64,000 bases of DNA, taken from contig JANATF010000003.1 of NCBI GenBank assembly GCA_029449245.1, positions 1,240,001 to 1,304,000 on the forward strand, read 5' to 3'. The stretch is from Mortierella alpina. Taxonomy: Eukaryota; Mortierellomycota; Mortierellomycetes; Mortierellales; Mortierellaceae. The notes below the pieces were generated by a model. The model saw only the letters and a program-made list of their open reading frames with translations. It made no database searches and was not told the origin of the DNA. A program made the translations under genes and the position numbers. Positions within the stretch are counted from its first letter, which is position 1. Each line of letters begins with the position of its first letter. Positions 19,501-28,406 of this stretch are shown here, one piece after another.

Positions 19501-20280
19501 CAGACGGAGAGAGCCAATCAGACGTTGGAGATCATGCTGAGAGCATTCGTGGACCAACAGCAGACGAACTGGGACCTTCTTTTGACTGCCGCAGAGTTCG
19601 CCTACAACAACGCCACCAATGCCGCCACAGGATTCTCCCCCTTCTTTCTGAACGCCGGCTTCCACCCACGTGTACAAGCATCGCTGCTCCTGCCCCCGAC
19701 CACACTCGTCCCTACGGTAGAGGCGTTCGTGACGAACCAGCACACCTCCTTGACCATCGCAAAAGAGGCCATAGCCTTAGCACAGGAACGACAGGCCAAG
19801 AATGCTGACACACGGCGCCGAGACCACAAGTTCAAAGTTGGAGATCAGGTGCTGCTGAACACGGACCACATCACAGTCGCTGCGGATCAAAACCAGCCCT
19901 CACGCAAATTGCAGCCTCGCTTCATCGGACCCTACACGTTGCTGGAGCAGCACACACCGGTCTCCTTTCGTGTTGAGCTGCCTCCGACGATGAAGATACA
20001 CGATGTGTTCCACGTGGACCGCTTCCAAGAATATAAACCGTCGCCAGAAGCCCTCGGACCACGAGCGCCCGCCATGCCTCCACCGGAGATCATTGACGGC
20101 GAAGAGGAATACGAGGCTGAAGGCATCCTCGAGTACAGACGCTATCGTCGTCAGCATCAGTTCCTTATTCTTTGGAAGGGCTACCCTCGCAGCTCCGCCA
20201 CTTGGGAACCACTCGGCAACCTCTCTCATTGCCTCGAGTTGGTCAACGACTTTAAAACAGCACATGGTATCCAATTTTAA
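16471..20280 (+). CDS. Pol of family 2: protease, RT, RNase H, integrase, chromodomain
   Basis: The -1 frame is open from the slippery site to TAA at 20278-20280. Counting from 16501: a low-complexity start, aspartic protease with I-D-G-G-A near residue 140 (Gly where Ser or Thr is usual after the catalytic Asp), RT Y-L-D-D near 486, RNase H D-A-S near 635, integrase HHCC about 840-880, and a D-D-E core with the last Glu in D-G-Q-T-E-R near 998. The chromodomain is about 1200-1250. All RT and integrase catalytic residues are present. With identical LTRs this copy may be active. Confidence 0.9.
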   Translation, partial: RPQRSSLVQDLIAEAPSLSPLDKGSETCSQASVCSISANKIAPELNACHLPMLAPSLANENDTLDTHPAPNPTPPVAQPCHDPSVVFRLPEKTDLDPLSSTASAPVLTKSKLRRMNKRAVRLQSFTVTEAERTLLTFIGSINGHPARILIDGGAEGNVISSSFQKRHSLPLHSRNPIPIVLPDGSSSITQHTVPITLTRDNYSDNLDPLLYPLKSYDLILGKPWLTTVNPEINWRTNDLHFQHHGGHVVWSCRGFAPSSITAKSGGRLLNHMHFHALAAQPGNEVFLALVKTTSAITPSTPPVPADVLPILDEFRDVFPTSLPDGLPPDRGDAMKIDTDPTADPPVRPVIRLSIAELDELRKQLDELLKKKFIKPSTSPYGAPVLFVKKKDGSLRMCVDYRGLNRITRKNRHPLPRIDELIDRFRGAQFFTKLDLLSGYHQQRVYEPHTHKTAFRCRYGHFEFNVVPFGLTNAPASFSNMMLNVFDPGLDKWVVIYLDDILIYSKTKAEHLEHLRKALALLRKHGLYAKLSKCSFMQEQTEFLGHVISKDGIHTNAGLVRAIREWPRPSKQKDVQQFIGLAQFYQQYIDGFADIALPLTGLLGEGVPFSWDPDKEHAFTALKDAISKAPVLRIFDPDLATTVEADASGFAVGAVLFQTDEHGVSRPVAFTSRKMNSAERNYPTHEQELLAVVHALKTWRYYLDGSHFVVYTDHATLRHFPTQPKLTRRQARWMELLQEYDFDFKYKRGADNIVPDALSRRPDHKDPDPVALHSLAVQLDPGLRQRLIDSYPDDPKLGPIYESCLQGSCPQRYSLHENLLFVERHGMNLVCIPQKSDIRLSLLHDAHDSAIAGHLGFDKTYDQLRRTAYWPRIARDTRTYIETCESCQRNKPSRQRPAGLLQPLEIPDQRWDTVTMDFIVQLPRTPRGFDAITVFVDKLSKQVHFVASKTTDTAPDVARIFFDNIFRLHGMPTSIVSDRDAKFTSHFWKELHRLMDVKLAMSTAFHPQTDGQTERANQTLEIMLRAFVDQQQTNWDLLLTAAEFAYNNATNAATGFSPFFLNAGFHPRVQASLLLPPTTLVPTVEAFVTNQHTSLTIAKEAIALAQERQAKNADTRRRDHKFKVGDQVLLNTDHITVAADQNQPSRKLQPRFIGPYTLLEQHTPVSFRVELPPTMKIHDVFHVDRFQEYKPSPEALGPRAPAMPPPEIIDGEEEYEAEGILEYRRYRRQHQFLILWKGYPRSSATWEPLGNLSHCLELVNDFKTAHGIQF

Positions 20281-20290
20281 AAGGGGAAGG

Positions 20291-20390
20291 TGTAACAGTA
20301 GTGCCCAGTCACAACGAGTATATAGAGTAGGGTAGTACGATACTTGCAAATACAACTCTTTTCCAGCTATTAGACCTGACCCCTGCTACA
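20291..20390 (+). repeat. 3' LTR of family 2
   Basis: The same 100 bp as 15285-15384, preceded by the polypurine tract at 20280-20290. The next base (20391) is already family-3' integrase sequence. Confidence 0.93.
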
Positions 20391-20961
20391 CGCTGCCAGA
20401 CAAGTCGGCATTCACTGTAGCAAAAACGCTATTCAAACGTTTCTCTGATATCGGATTCCCTCGGATCCTTCAATCAGATAACGGCAAAGAATTCCTGAAT
20501 GGCGTAATGAAGCAATTGACAACCAAGATGCGTATCGATCATCGTCTAATTACACCTTACCACCCACGTGGCAATGGCGTTGCTGAAAATCATGTCAAAG
20601 CTGCATGCAACATGATCCGCAAAATGACTGCCGACAAAGCAGACATGTGGGATAAAAATGTACCCCTCATTCAGCTGTCAATGAACACTCGAACGGTCCA
20701 TCTTCACAACTCTTCCCCGTTTTCCCTGTTCTTTGCACGACAAGCCAATGGCTTTAGCAACTATATGGATGACAAAGGAGACGTCATGAGCCAGGAGGAA
20801 CTGCTCCAACGGCTTACATACATGACAGAAGTTGTGTTCCCTGCAGTTGAGGAGAAAGCCAAAGCAACGCAGGCCAAAATGATTGAGCGCTTCAATGCCA
20901 CTGTCCTTCATAACGAATTTCCTGATGGTGCCAAAGTAATGACTCTGGATCCGATCAGAGG
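20391..20961 (+). pseudogene. Family-3' integrase fragment (left part), target of element 3
   Basis: About 190 codons equivalent to 26230-26800 in the complete family-3 pol: second integrase Asp (S-D-N-G-K-E-F), third catalytic Glu (V-A-E-N-H) and the following basic region. It begins without protease, RT or the first integrase Asp, directly against the family-2 LTR. It is interrupted at 20961 by element 3 and continues at 27770. Protein similarity to element 3 is high but with many differences, so it is a sister family. Confidence 0.88.
20957..20961 (+). repeat. Target-site duplication AGAGG (left) of element 3
   Basis: AGAGG precedes the 5' LTR of element 3 and recurs at 27770-27774 after its 3' LTR. 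Joining the two flanks over one copy restores the pol frame of family 3'. Confidence 0.92.
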
Positions 20962-21445
20962 TGTGCAATATTCACCAGAGTCCAGTAGTAAGTACACAGA
21001 GATACGAACGCGTCTACTATCGTAGACTCCTTAACAAAGACCAACGAGTCCAATCAAAACAGTGAAAGTGCTTGCCTAGAAGATACAAAATGTCATATCT
21101 AGAAGCTTGGCTCCAGGTACCAATCATGGACCTTCGCCAGCACGAACTACATGAACCAGAAAGATGTTCCTGGTCCGGATCAGTCATCCGGTACCCATGC
21201 TATGTAGTATTGGCGTAACGTCTAATGAATTAGGATCATGGCCAATCATTCAGAAGCTAGGACACGCGCCAGGCTATAGCCTTCCGCTATCCATCTCTTG
21301 GCAATGACTCCTTCACCTATCTATTTACCCAACATTACATCTCTGTAGTAACAATAAACATGTATAAATACCGGTGTGTGGTCAGTGTGGACCGACATCT
21401 TTTTCTCACTTACTTTCCTATCATAAAACTTGCCTACACGTTTCA
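20962..21445 (+). repeat. 5' LTR of element 3
   Basis: 484 bp, TGTGCAA...CGTTTCA. TATAAATA lies near 21364-21371. It is the same as 27286-27769 throughout. Related LTRs at 29462-29696 and about 33733-34027 share the TATAAATA and TTCTCAC parts. Confidence 0.95.
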
Positions 21446-21538
21446 TTTTTTTAAGTGAAGTGCCAACACACCCCACACACCACATATCAAAACCTTAAAG
21501 CCTAAAAAATAACCTTAAAAACAAAACTCCACGTCACC

Positions 21539-24500
21539 ATGCCCAAGATGATCAAGAAAACCGCTCGTCAGACTCGTGGAGAGAAAATTGCCGCCGCCGC
21601 CAAGCTTGCCGCCGCTCAACGTATCGAAGCCGCCGAAACCAAGCCCGACGATGCCCTTCGTCTGAATGAAGAACCTGAAATGGAGGCTGCTAGCAACTCC
21701 TCGACGGAGTCGACGCCGAACCCGGAGACAGCCGCTGTCACTACACCGATCGTCACCACACCAGCCATCGCTACACCAGCCATCGCTACACCAGACGACA
21801 ACACTCAAGCCGTTGTGATCCCGGTCGTCACTCCGCCCCTTATGCCGACCGTCAGGCTTCCAGGAGCAGCCGCTCTGCGTGATGAAGATGTAACGATGTC
21901 GGAATGGAGTTATGAGGGTGAAAACTCCTCGGATACTGAATCCGAGATGGACCGAGAAGACGAAAAAGAGGCTATGATGATTGCAAGAGCCGCCGAACTG
22001 TACGTGGGTAATAAACCAATCACTAACGCTGAAGAACAGCATGCTGCGGTTGCCAAGCAAGGTACCAATCAGGATCTCCTGGATGGCATGTACAACCGTA
22101 GGGATCGATTGATCCAACGTATGGTAACAGTCATGCGTTTAAACGAGAGCGCTGGAAAAGAGGCGCGAGAAATCAACCTGAAGACGTACGACGAAGCCGA
22201 GCGTACGTTGGAAGAACTGGAGGCGAACATCAAACGATGTGAGAGAGCCTTCAAGCTGTTCGACGACCTCGCCGAAAGGAGATTGACGCTCGCCGCTTCT
22301 CCCAAAGGGATAACCGCTCCAACCGTGGAGGCCACTGCTCCGTGTACTGAGGTCGTGGTTAATACAGTGAATGGTAATGACCAGCGCAGGGATAATGCTT
22401 CCATGCATCATCAATTGAAAGTTAATGATGATATGCCCCGTTTCTACAAAAACACAGATCCTCGTCAGTTCCTGGACCAGTTGAAGCATATGGTATTGCC
22501 CTTTGTCGGTAAGGAACTGTTCCACGCAAACTGCGATAGGTACCTCAGTTATTTGGTCATTAATGAATACCATCAACAGTGCCTGGAATTTGAGTTTAAC
22601 AAGAGGAGAGAAGAGGGGAAGACTCTTACTTGGGAGGAATGCGAAGTTGTATTTCTAAAGATTGCATTAAGTGAACAAGAGCGTGTGGAACAGATTAAAA
22701 AATTACTTGAGACTGGTCGTGAAGAGCATGAATCCTACAGGCAATTCGCCATGAGGATTGCTCGTGACATGAGGCTTTATGGGATCAAAGATGACAATGA
22801 AATGGTATTGTCTTTGTTGAGTGCAACGGTGAATCCTGACACTTTCAACATGATGGTCACCCGCCTGCAGGTTTTAAATCAAAGTGCAGAGATGAGGTTT
22901 ACCTCTATTGATGACTTTACTAAAATTATGAGCAATCTGCTTGGACCCTTAGCCGCCACCGCAAAGAAGGCTTATGCAACCGCTGTTAAAGATAACAGAA
23001 GGAACACCGGTCCCTATCGTCTTCAGAAGAAGATGAATGCTGCACCGTTCGCTCCGCAAGTCAGAGTTCAAGAGCAGCAGGTTAAGAGAATGCCTTTCCC
23101 TTTTCATTGTGCATCATGTGGCCCCAATAAGAGCCACAACACTGCCAATTGCATCGGGAATTGCTCCTACTGTGGCAAGAAGGGCCATGCCTGGAATGAT
23201 TGCCGATTCCGCAAACATGCAGGATCAGGTGATGGTAACACAGGTACTCAAATGAATAGAGGAAACGGCAACTTTGCCGGCAATGCTCCTTCTATGACAA
23301 ACAATAACACATTCCGTCCTCACAATGGTAATGTCAAAGTGTGTGCCGTTTCTATTTCCCATAATGGACGCAATATTCGTACAGGTGCTGATAAAAACAT
23401 TCTACTCTCTAAACAGGTCCTGCCCGAAGCTTCCAAAAGAAGCAATGAGCCAGTTAATGAACAAGTCAAGGATCGTGAGAATACAATTAGTAGAATCAAT
23501 ATGTGCAATAGCAACAATAAATCAGAAAAAATCAGTGCAAATATCGTGTCAAAAAGTAATGGAAAAGAGGAGGAGTTGAATGTGAAAGTCCCAAAGAAGA
23601 CTACGAGATTGAGTAAGCGATTTCGTAAAAGAAAAAGAGCTCAAGCCCTCATCCATCTTGTGGATAAGAAAGGTCCGCTGAGTTTGACAGAAGCAACAAG
23701 AGTCAATAGGCATCTTGATCCGCCCCGTTGTGAAACAACACTCGTACCAAAGGACATGCGTATGACTTCATCTACAACTCCTAAAGTGTCGAGCATGTAC
23801 ATCGATGACTACTCAGATATCGATCTTGTTCAGATGATGATCCAGGAACAACAACAAAAGTTTGATGAGGACTTTGGTAAAGAACCATCGCACAAAGACG
23901 TCAAAGTGTCCTCTTTAAACACACTGAATGATGGTGAGTTTGGGATTGCTAAATTGCAAGCGTCGATGGAAAATGCTGAGAAACGAATCGTTGTCTCCAT
24001 CATGTTAGACGACGAAAGATATGATGCCTTGTTAGATACAGGGGCTACTGATAGCTGTATCAGGAAAGATATTGTTCTCAAACATGGGAAGCAAATCATT
24101 CCTGTAGAAGGACTAATCACCTTAGCTGACGAAAGTACTGTACCTCGAATTGGTCGTACAGAGAGTGTTGAACTACATTATGGTTCTCATTCTGTATCTG
24201 CTTCGCTTGAGGTGATTGATCAGTGCAACCCTTTTATCATCGGCATGGATCTTTTCCATCAACTTGGCTTTAGTATATCCGGTTTAAATAATCCTGGCGA
24301 AGACGCTAATCAATTACCAGAACCAGAAGAAGATAAAAAACCTTCACTCATTCCTGGGCAACTGCCACAAGAGGAACTAACACAAGAGTTCATCAAGGCT
24401 AAAGAGGGATTTATGGAACATATTGTAGCCAAATTGAAGGCAAACGCAGCGATACCCAAAAACAGCTATTGCGATATACCAGAAATGAAAGTATACCTTC

Positions 24501-27211
24501 CAGTACCAGAAGGCACAGTGTTGTTTCGAAGACCTCGGCCATTTGCAGAAAAATTAAAAAGTGTCTTTGATGATGCGATAGACAGATGGCTGAACGATGA
24601 TGTTATCACGCTTGCCCCTGTCGGAAATGTTCATAATAACACACTAACCCTAGCTGCTAAGAAAGATGCGCAGGGAAGTAAAACACTATGGCGAGTCTGT
24701 CTTGACCCAAGGCCTTTGAATAGGTTCTTGCCTGATGATAATTATCCTCTGCCTTTGATCTCCGACCTTATCGGAAAACTTGCAGGGAACTCGATCTACT
24801 CTACAATCGATCTGTCCCAAGCATATCATCGGTTACCGGTACATCAAGATGACCAGCCACTGACAGCATTCATGCATAAAGGAACGCAATATATGTTTAA
24901 GAAAGCACCATTTGGGCTTAAGCCTTTATCAAGTCTCTTTCAACGAGGAATGTCAAGGATCCTCGGTGATCTGCCGTTTGTGCTCAATTTTATTGATGAC
25001 ATTGTGATCTTCTCAAAAAATCGTGAAGAACACGCTGAGCATGTACGTACTGTAATTGAAAGGCTTACTGAAGCCAAACTCATAATCAATGAGAAGAAAT
25101 GCAACTTTTACAGTACCCAGATCGCGTTGCTAGGATTTGTGGTTGGCCTGCACGGCAAAAGTGTCGATCCCGTCAAATTCGCCAACATTGACGAATGGGA
25201 TGAGCCAACAACGGCAAAGCAAGTTCAATCCTATCTAGGCACGTTCAACTTTTTCAGAGAATACATCCCGATGTTCAGTACGGTTGCGGCGCCGTTAGAT
25301 GCACTTCGCAGTCGAACCGAACCATTCACGTTGAACAAAGAGCAAAAAGAAGCTTTCGAGACTTTGAAAAAACTCCTTACAAATGCGCCTATTCTATCTT
25401 TTCCTGACTTCAAGTTGCCATTTTATGTGGCAACGGATGCTTCAGATGTTGGCATTGGAGCTGTTCTGTATCAACTACCAAAAGGCAAAGCTTATCCAAA
25501 AGATACAAGATACGTCTCTTTTATGGCCAGATCCCTTCAAGACAGAGAACGCAAGTACAGTGCAACGAAAAAAGAGTTGCTCGGAATAGTCTTTGCTTTA
25601 AATAAGTTCCATTACTATTTATGGGGTAACCATTTCGAACTGTACACTGATCATCGTGCATTGATGTTCATTCATTCACAGCAGAATTTGAACTCCATGA
25701 TGACTACATGGCAGGATACTCTCCTGAATTATTCATTCACTGTTCATTATCGTCCTGGCATCCTCAATGTGCTGCCGGATGCACTTTCGCGCTTATTCCC
25801 TGCGAGAATAAGACGCTACTCAGAACCTAAAGAGGAAGATCGCAAGATAGCTCTTGCCTATATGCATGTTCTTCAAAATGAAGAAACCGAGAGGGTTACT
25901 GTACCTGAAAAGGAAAGAGAAGAGATCCTATTTAAGTCGCATGCGATGGGTCATATCGGCACAAATGCCATGGTTGCAGAAATTCATAGACAAGGACAAA
26001 CTTGGCCTAAATTGGCGAACGACTGCTCAGAATTCATTAAGCGTTGTCGTGAATGCCAGCGTATAAACATTGCGCGTAAAGGATATCATCCGATGAAAGC
26101 TGTTCATGCACACCTTCCAGGAGAACACTTTGCCATTGATCTTGCCGGACCATTCAAAACGTCTGAAGATAACAATGTTTATCTGCTAGTCATGGTAGAT
26201 GTTTGCACTAGATTCGTGTTGCTGGATGCTATACCAAATAAATCAGCTTACACGGTGGCTAAAGCCCTGTTCAACCGCTTCACGCTTATTGGATTTCCAA
26301 AAGTTCTTCAATCCGATAATGGTAAAGAATTTGTCAACGAAGTTGTCAGGATAATGGTATCCCAAATGTACATCAACCATAGGCTTATTACGCCTTATCA
26401 TCCAAGAGGAAATGGAGTGGCAGAGAATCATGTTAAATCCTCCTGCAATATGATCCGCAAAATGGTTCAAGACAGAAGTCACCATTGGGATCGGCATGTT
26501 CCATTCATTCAATTGTCAATGAATACGAGAACTGTGCACTTGCACAACTCATCTCCATTCTCGCTCTTCTTCGCGCGACAAGCTAACGGCTTTAGTAACT
26601 ATACTAATGATGAGGGACAACCGCTGAGTCAAGAGAAATTACTTGAACGACTAAAATACATGACAGAAGTAGTATTTCCTGCGGTTGCTGAAAAGGCAAA
26701 ATCTACGCAAGCAAAAATGATTGCCCGCTTCAATGCAACTGTACTTCACAATGAATATCCAGATGGTGCAAAGGTGATGACCCTTGATCCTCTTAAGGGA
26801 GACAAGTTGACTCCGCGCTATGAAGGACCGTACACAGTGGTGCAGAGAACAAGCACTGGTGCATACGTCCTCAAAGACGGCACAGGAGAAGTTCTGGGAC
26901 GTAATTACGCGCCATCTCAGTTAAAACTTGTGCTTGACGACTTCGAAGATACTGAGACGTACGAAGTTGAGGCCATTGTGGATCATCGACGTAGCAGAGC
27001 GACTCCCCACGCGAGTGAATACTTCGTCAAGTGGAAAGGATTCTCCTCTGATAAAAATACCTGGGAACCAGAGGAACATTTCATTGAGCGCCGTTGTATT
27101 GCCGAATATTGGGCTGATAACCATGCGAAGCATGCTACCCCTTCAGCTTTACCAGCCAAGAGGAAAAGGGCTGCTCGCGTCATGAAGTCGCGCAAACTCT
27201 CTAAGAATTAA
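21539..27211 (+). CDS. Single-frame Gag-Pol polyprotein of element 3
   Basis: 1890 residues without frameshift or stop. The acidic, Pro/Thr-rich N-terminus (1-130) is followed by a capsid-like region (about 290-480) and two adjacent zinc knuckles near 523-558: C-x2-C-x5-H-x4-C, then C-x2-C-x4-H-x4-C. A Lys-rich linker leads to the protease with L-L-D-T-G-A near 833. RT has F-I-D-D near 1151 in place of Y-x-D-D. The RNase H D-A-S motif is near 1301. The integrase HHCC zone is about 1471-1510, with D, D and E near 1534, 1591 and 1628. The chromodomain is about 1803-1860, and the basic tail could be a nuclear signal. The ATG at 21539 is the first in frame after the leader. Confidence 0.94.
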   Translation: MPKMIKKTARQTRGEKIAAAAKLAAAQRIEAAETKPDDALRLNEEPEMEAASNSSTESTPNPETAAVTTPIVTTPAIATPAIATPDDNTQAVVIPVVTPPLMPTVRLPGAAALRDEDVTMSEWSYEGENSSDTESEMDREDEKEAMMIARAAELYVGNKPITNAEEQHAAVAKQGTNQDLLDGMYNRRDRLIQRMVTVMRLNESAGKEAREINLKTYDEAERTLEELEANIKRCERAFKLFDDLAERRLTLAASPKGITAPTVEATAPCTEVVVNTVNGNDQRRDNASMHHQLKVNDDMPRFYKNTDPRQFLDQLKHMVLPFVGKELFHANCDRYLSYLVINEYHQQCLEFEFNKRREEGKTLTWEECEVVFLKIALSEQERVEQIKKLLETGREEHESYRQFAMRIARDMRLYGIKDDNEMVLSLLSATVNPDTFNMMVTRLQVLNQSAEMRFTSIDDFTKIMSNLLGPLAATAKKAYATAVKDNRRNTGPYRLQKKMNAAPFAPQVRVQEQQVKRMPFPFHCASCGPNKSHNTANCIGNCSYCGKKGHAWNDCRFRKHAGSGDGNTGTQMNRGNGNFAGNAPSMTNNNTFRPHNGNVKVCAVSISHNGRNIRTGADKNILLSKQVLPEASKRSNEPVNEQVKDRENTISRINMCNSNNKSEKISANIVSKSNGKEEELNVKVPKKTTRLSKRFRKRKRAQALIHLVDKKGPLSLTEATRVNRHLDPPRCETTLVPKDMRMTSSTTPKVSSMYIDDYSDIDLVQMMIQEQQQKFDEDFGKEPSHKDVKVSSLNTLNDGEFGIAKLQASMENAEKRIVVSIMLDDERYDALLDTGATDSCIRKDIVLKHGKQIIPVEGLITLADESTVPRIGRTESVELHYGSHSVSASLEVIDQCNPFIIGMDLFHQLGFSISGLNNPGEDANQLPEPEEDKKPSLIPGQLPQEELTQEFIKAKEGFMEHIVAKLKANAAIPKNSYCDIPEMKVYLPVPEGTVLFRRPRPFAEKLKSVFDDAIDRWLNDDVITLAPVGNVHNNTLTLAAKKDAQGSKTLWRVCLDPRPLNRFLPDDNYPLPLISDLIGKLAGNSIYSTIDLSQAYHRLPVHQDDQPLTAFMHKGTQYMFKKAPFGLKPLSSLFQRGMSRILGDLPFVLNFIDDIVIFSKNREEHAEHVRTVIERLTEAKLIINEKKCNFYSTQIALLGFVVGLHGKSVDPVKFANIDEWDEPTTAKQVQSYLGTFNFFREYIPMFSTVAAPLDALRSRTEPFTLNKEQKEAFETLKKLLTNAPILSFPDFKLPFYVATDASDVGIGAVLYQLPKGKAYPKDTRYVSFMARSLQDRERKYSATKKELLGIVFALNKFHYYLWGNHFELYTDHRALMFIHSQQNLNSMMTTWQDTLLNYSFTVHYRPGILNVLPDALSRLFPARIRRYSEPKEEDRKIALAYMHVLQNEETERVTVPEKEREEILFKSHAMGHIGTNAMVAEIHRQGQTWPKLANDCSEFIKRCRECQRINIARKGYHPMKAVHAHLPGEHFAIDLAGPFKTSEDNNVYLLVMVDVCTRFVLLDAIPNKSAYTVAKALFNRFTLIGFPKVLQSDNGKEFVNEVVRIMVSQMYINHRLITPYHPRGNGVAENHVKSSCNMIRKMVQDRSHHWDRHVPFIQLSMNTRTVHLHNSSPFSLFFARQANGFSNYTNDEGQPLSQEKLLERLKYMTEVVFPAVAEKAKSTQAKMIARFNATVLHNEYPDGAKVMTLDPLKGDKLTPRYEGPYTVVQRTSTGAYVLKDGTGEVLGRNYAPSQLKLVLDDFEDTETYEVEAIVDHRRSRATPHASEYFVKWKGFSSDKNTWEPEEHFIERRCIAEYWADNHAKHATPSALPAKRKRAARVMKSRKLSKN

Positions 27212-27285
27212 TCTCAAACGACTCTGTTTCATATGCCGTATCATACCCTGGAACTCGTGCCTCGTTCTCCAAGGGGAGGGGAAGC

Positions 27286-27769
27286 TGTGCAATATTCACC
27301 AGAGTCCAGTAGTAAGTACACAGAGATACGAACGCGTCTACTATCGTAGACTCCTTAACAAAGACCAACGAGTCCAATCAAAACAGTGAAAGTGCTTGCC
27401 TAGAAGATACAAAATGTCATATCTAGAAGCTTGGCTCCAGGTACCAATCATGGACCTTCGCCAGCACGAACTACATGAACCAGAAAGATGTTCCTGGTCC
27501 GGATCAGTCATCCGGTACCCATGCTATGTAGTATTGGCGTAACGTCTAATGAATTAGGATCATGGCCAATCATTCAGAAGCTAGGACACGCGCCAGGCTA
27601 TAGCCTTCCGCTATCCATCTCTTGGCAATGACTCCTTCACCTATCTATTTACCCAACATTACATCTCTGTAGTAACAATAAACATGTATAAATACCGGTG
27701 TGTGGTCAGTGTGGACCGACATCTTTTTCTCACTTACTTTCCTATCATAAAACTTGCCTACACGTTTCA
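27286..27769 (+). repeat. 3' LTR of element 3
   Basis: Identical to 20962-21445 by eye. It is preceded by AAGGGGAGGGGAAGC and followed by AGAGG (27770-27774). Confidence 0.95.
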
Positions 27770-28177
27770 AGAGGTGACAAGTTGACGGCGAAGTATGAAG
27801 GCCCCTATACTGTTGTAGCAAAAACGCCGCATGGTGCTTATACTCTACGCGATGACACAGGCGAGCTACTGGGTCGCAACTATGCTCCCTCCCAGCTCAA
27901 ACTCGTGCTGGACGACCTCGAGACAACTGCATTTGAAGTCGAAAAAATCGTCGGTCATAAACTCAACGACCGTGCGCCGGGTGAATACCTGTACCTTGTT
28001 AAATGGAAAGGTTACTCCTCAGACGACAATACCTGGGAGCCTGAAGACAGCTTCATTGAACGCACCTGCATCAAAGAATACTGGCAAGACACTGCGCCAA
28101 ACGATACCCCTCGGCGAGGCAAAAGAAGATTGGAGTCAACTCCGTCTTCTGCGCCCAGACACAAACGCCGCAGGTAG
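27770..28177 (+). pseudogene. Family-3' pol end with chromodomain (right part)
   Basis: This continues the frame broken at 20961. It holds the integrase C-terminal region, a chromodomain with V-K-W-K-G-Y and W-E-P, and an Arg/Lys-rich tail, ending with TAG at 28175-28177. The frame itself is intact; only the nested element 3 and the missing 5' part break the gene. Confidence 0.88.
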
Positions 28178-28183
28178 TACACA

Positions 28184-28212
28184 AAAGAAAAAAAAAAAAA
28201 AAAAAAAAAAAA
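28184..28212 (+). repeat. A-rich tract downstream of family-3' pol
   Basis: A near-pure run of A (about 28 nt, one G) a few bases after the pol stop and about 195 bp before the accessory ORF. It could be a slipped homopolymer or a trace of a polyadenylated RNA joined at this point. Confidence 0.7.
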
Positions 28213-28406
28213 GCAATCACACCTCTCTTTTCCTCCCTTTGCATCTCTTGGGTCATCAGACTTCTACCCAATCACAACATGCCGCGCAATGGCGTGATCA
28301 CGGTTCATCCACAATGCCTTTTCCCCATTCAAATTGAGAAAACGAATGGCAATTGCAATTCACCTTCCCATTCCTCTTCACACACCATCGTCGGCCTTCA
28401 CCTACA

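Larger units (their letters stand above)
15285..20390 (+). mobile_element. Complete Ty3/gypsy element, family 2, with 100-bp LTRs
   Basis: 5106 bp with LTRs at 15285-15384 and 20291-20390, both 100 bp and identical by eye. TGGTAGC follows the 5' LTR at once and a purine tract AAGGGGAAGG precedes the 3' LTR. gag and pol are joined by a -1 frameshift signal and pol ends in a chromodomain. All frames are open. There is no target duplication: the left neighbour is a minus-strand family-4 gag and the right neighbour is a family-3' integrase. Identical LTRs with mismatched flanks suggest recombination after insertion, or an assembly join. Confidence 0.92.
20962..27769 (+). mobile_element. Complete Ty3/gypsy element 3, nested in its own relative
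   Basis: 6808 bp with LTRs at 20962-21445 and 27286-27769 (484 bp each, identical by eye), a 5-bp duplication AGAGG, and a single uninterrupted Gag-Pol ORF. A purine tract (27271-27285) precedes the 3' LTR. It inserted into the integrase/chromodomain junction of a family-3' copy. The sequence after the 5' LTR is T-rich (21446-21452) and has no TGG. TAAGTGA at 21452-21458 is complementary to TCACTTA in the LTR downstream of TATAAA, a weak hint of self-priming. Confidence 0.95.

Noticed and set aside
20507-21025. A 172-codon gene ending at 21025
   Set aside because: It is the family-3' integrase reading into the LTR of the nested element 3; the last codons are LTR sequence.
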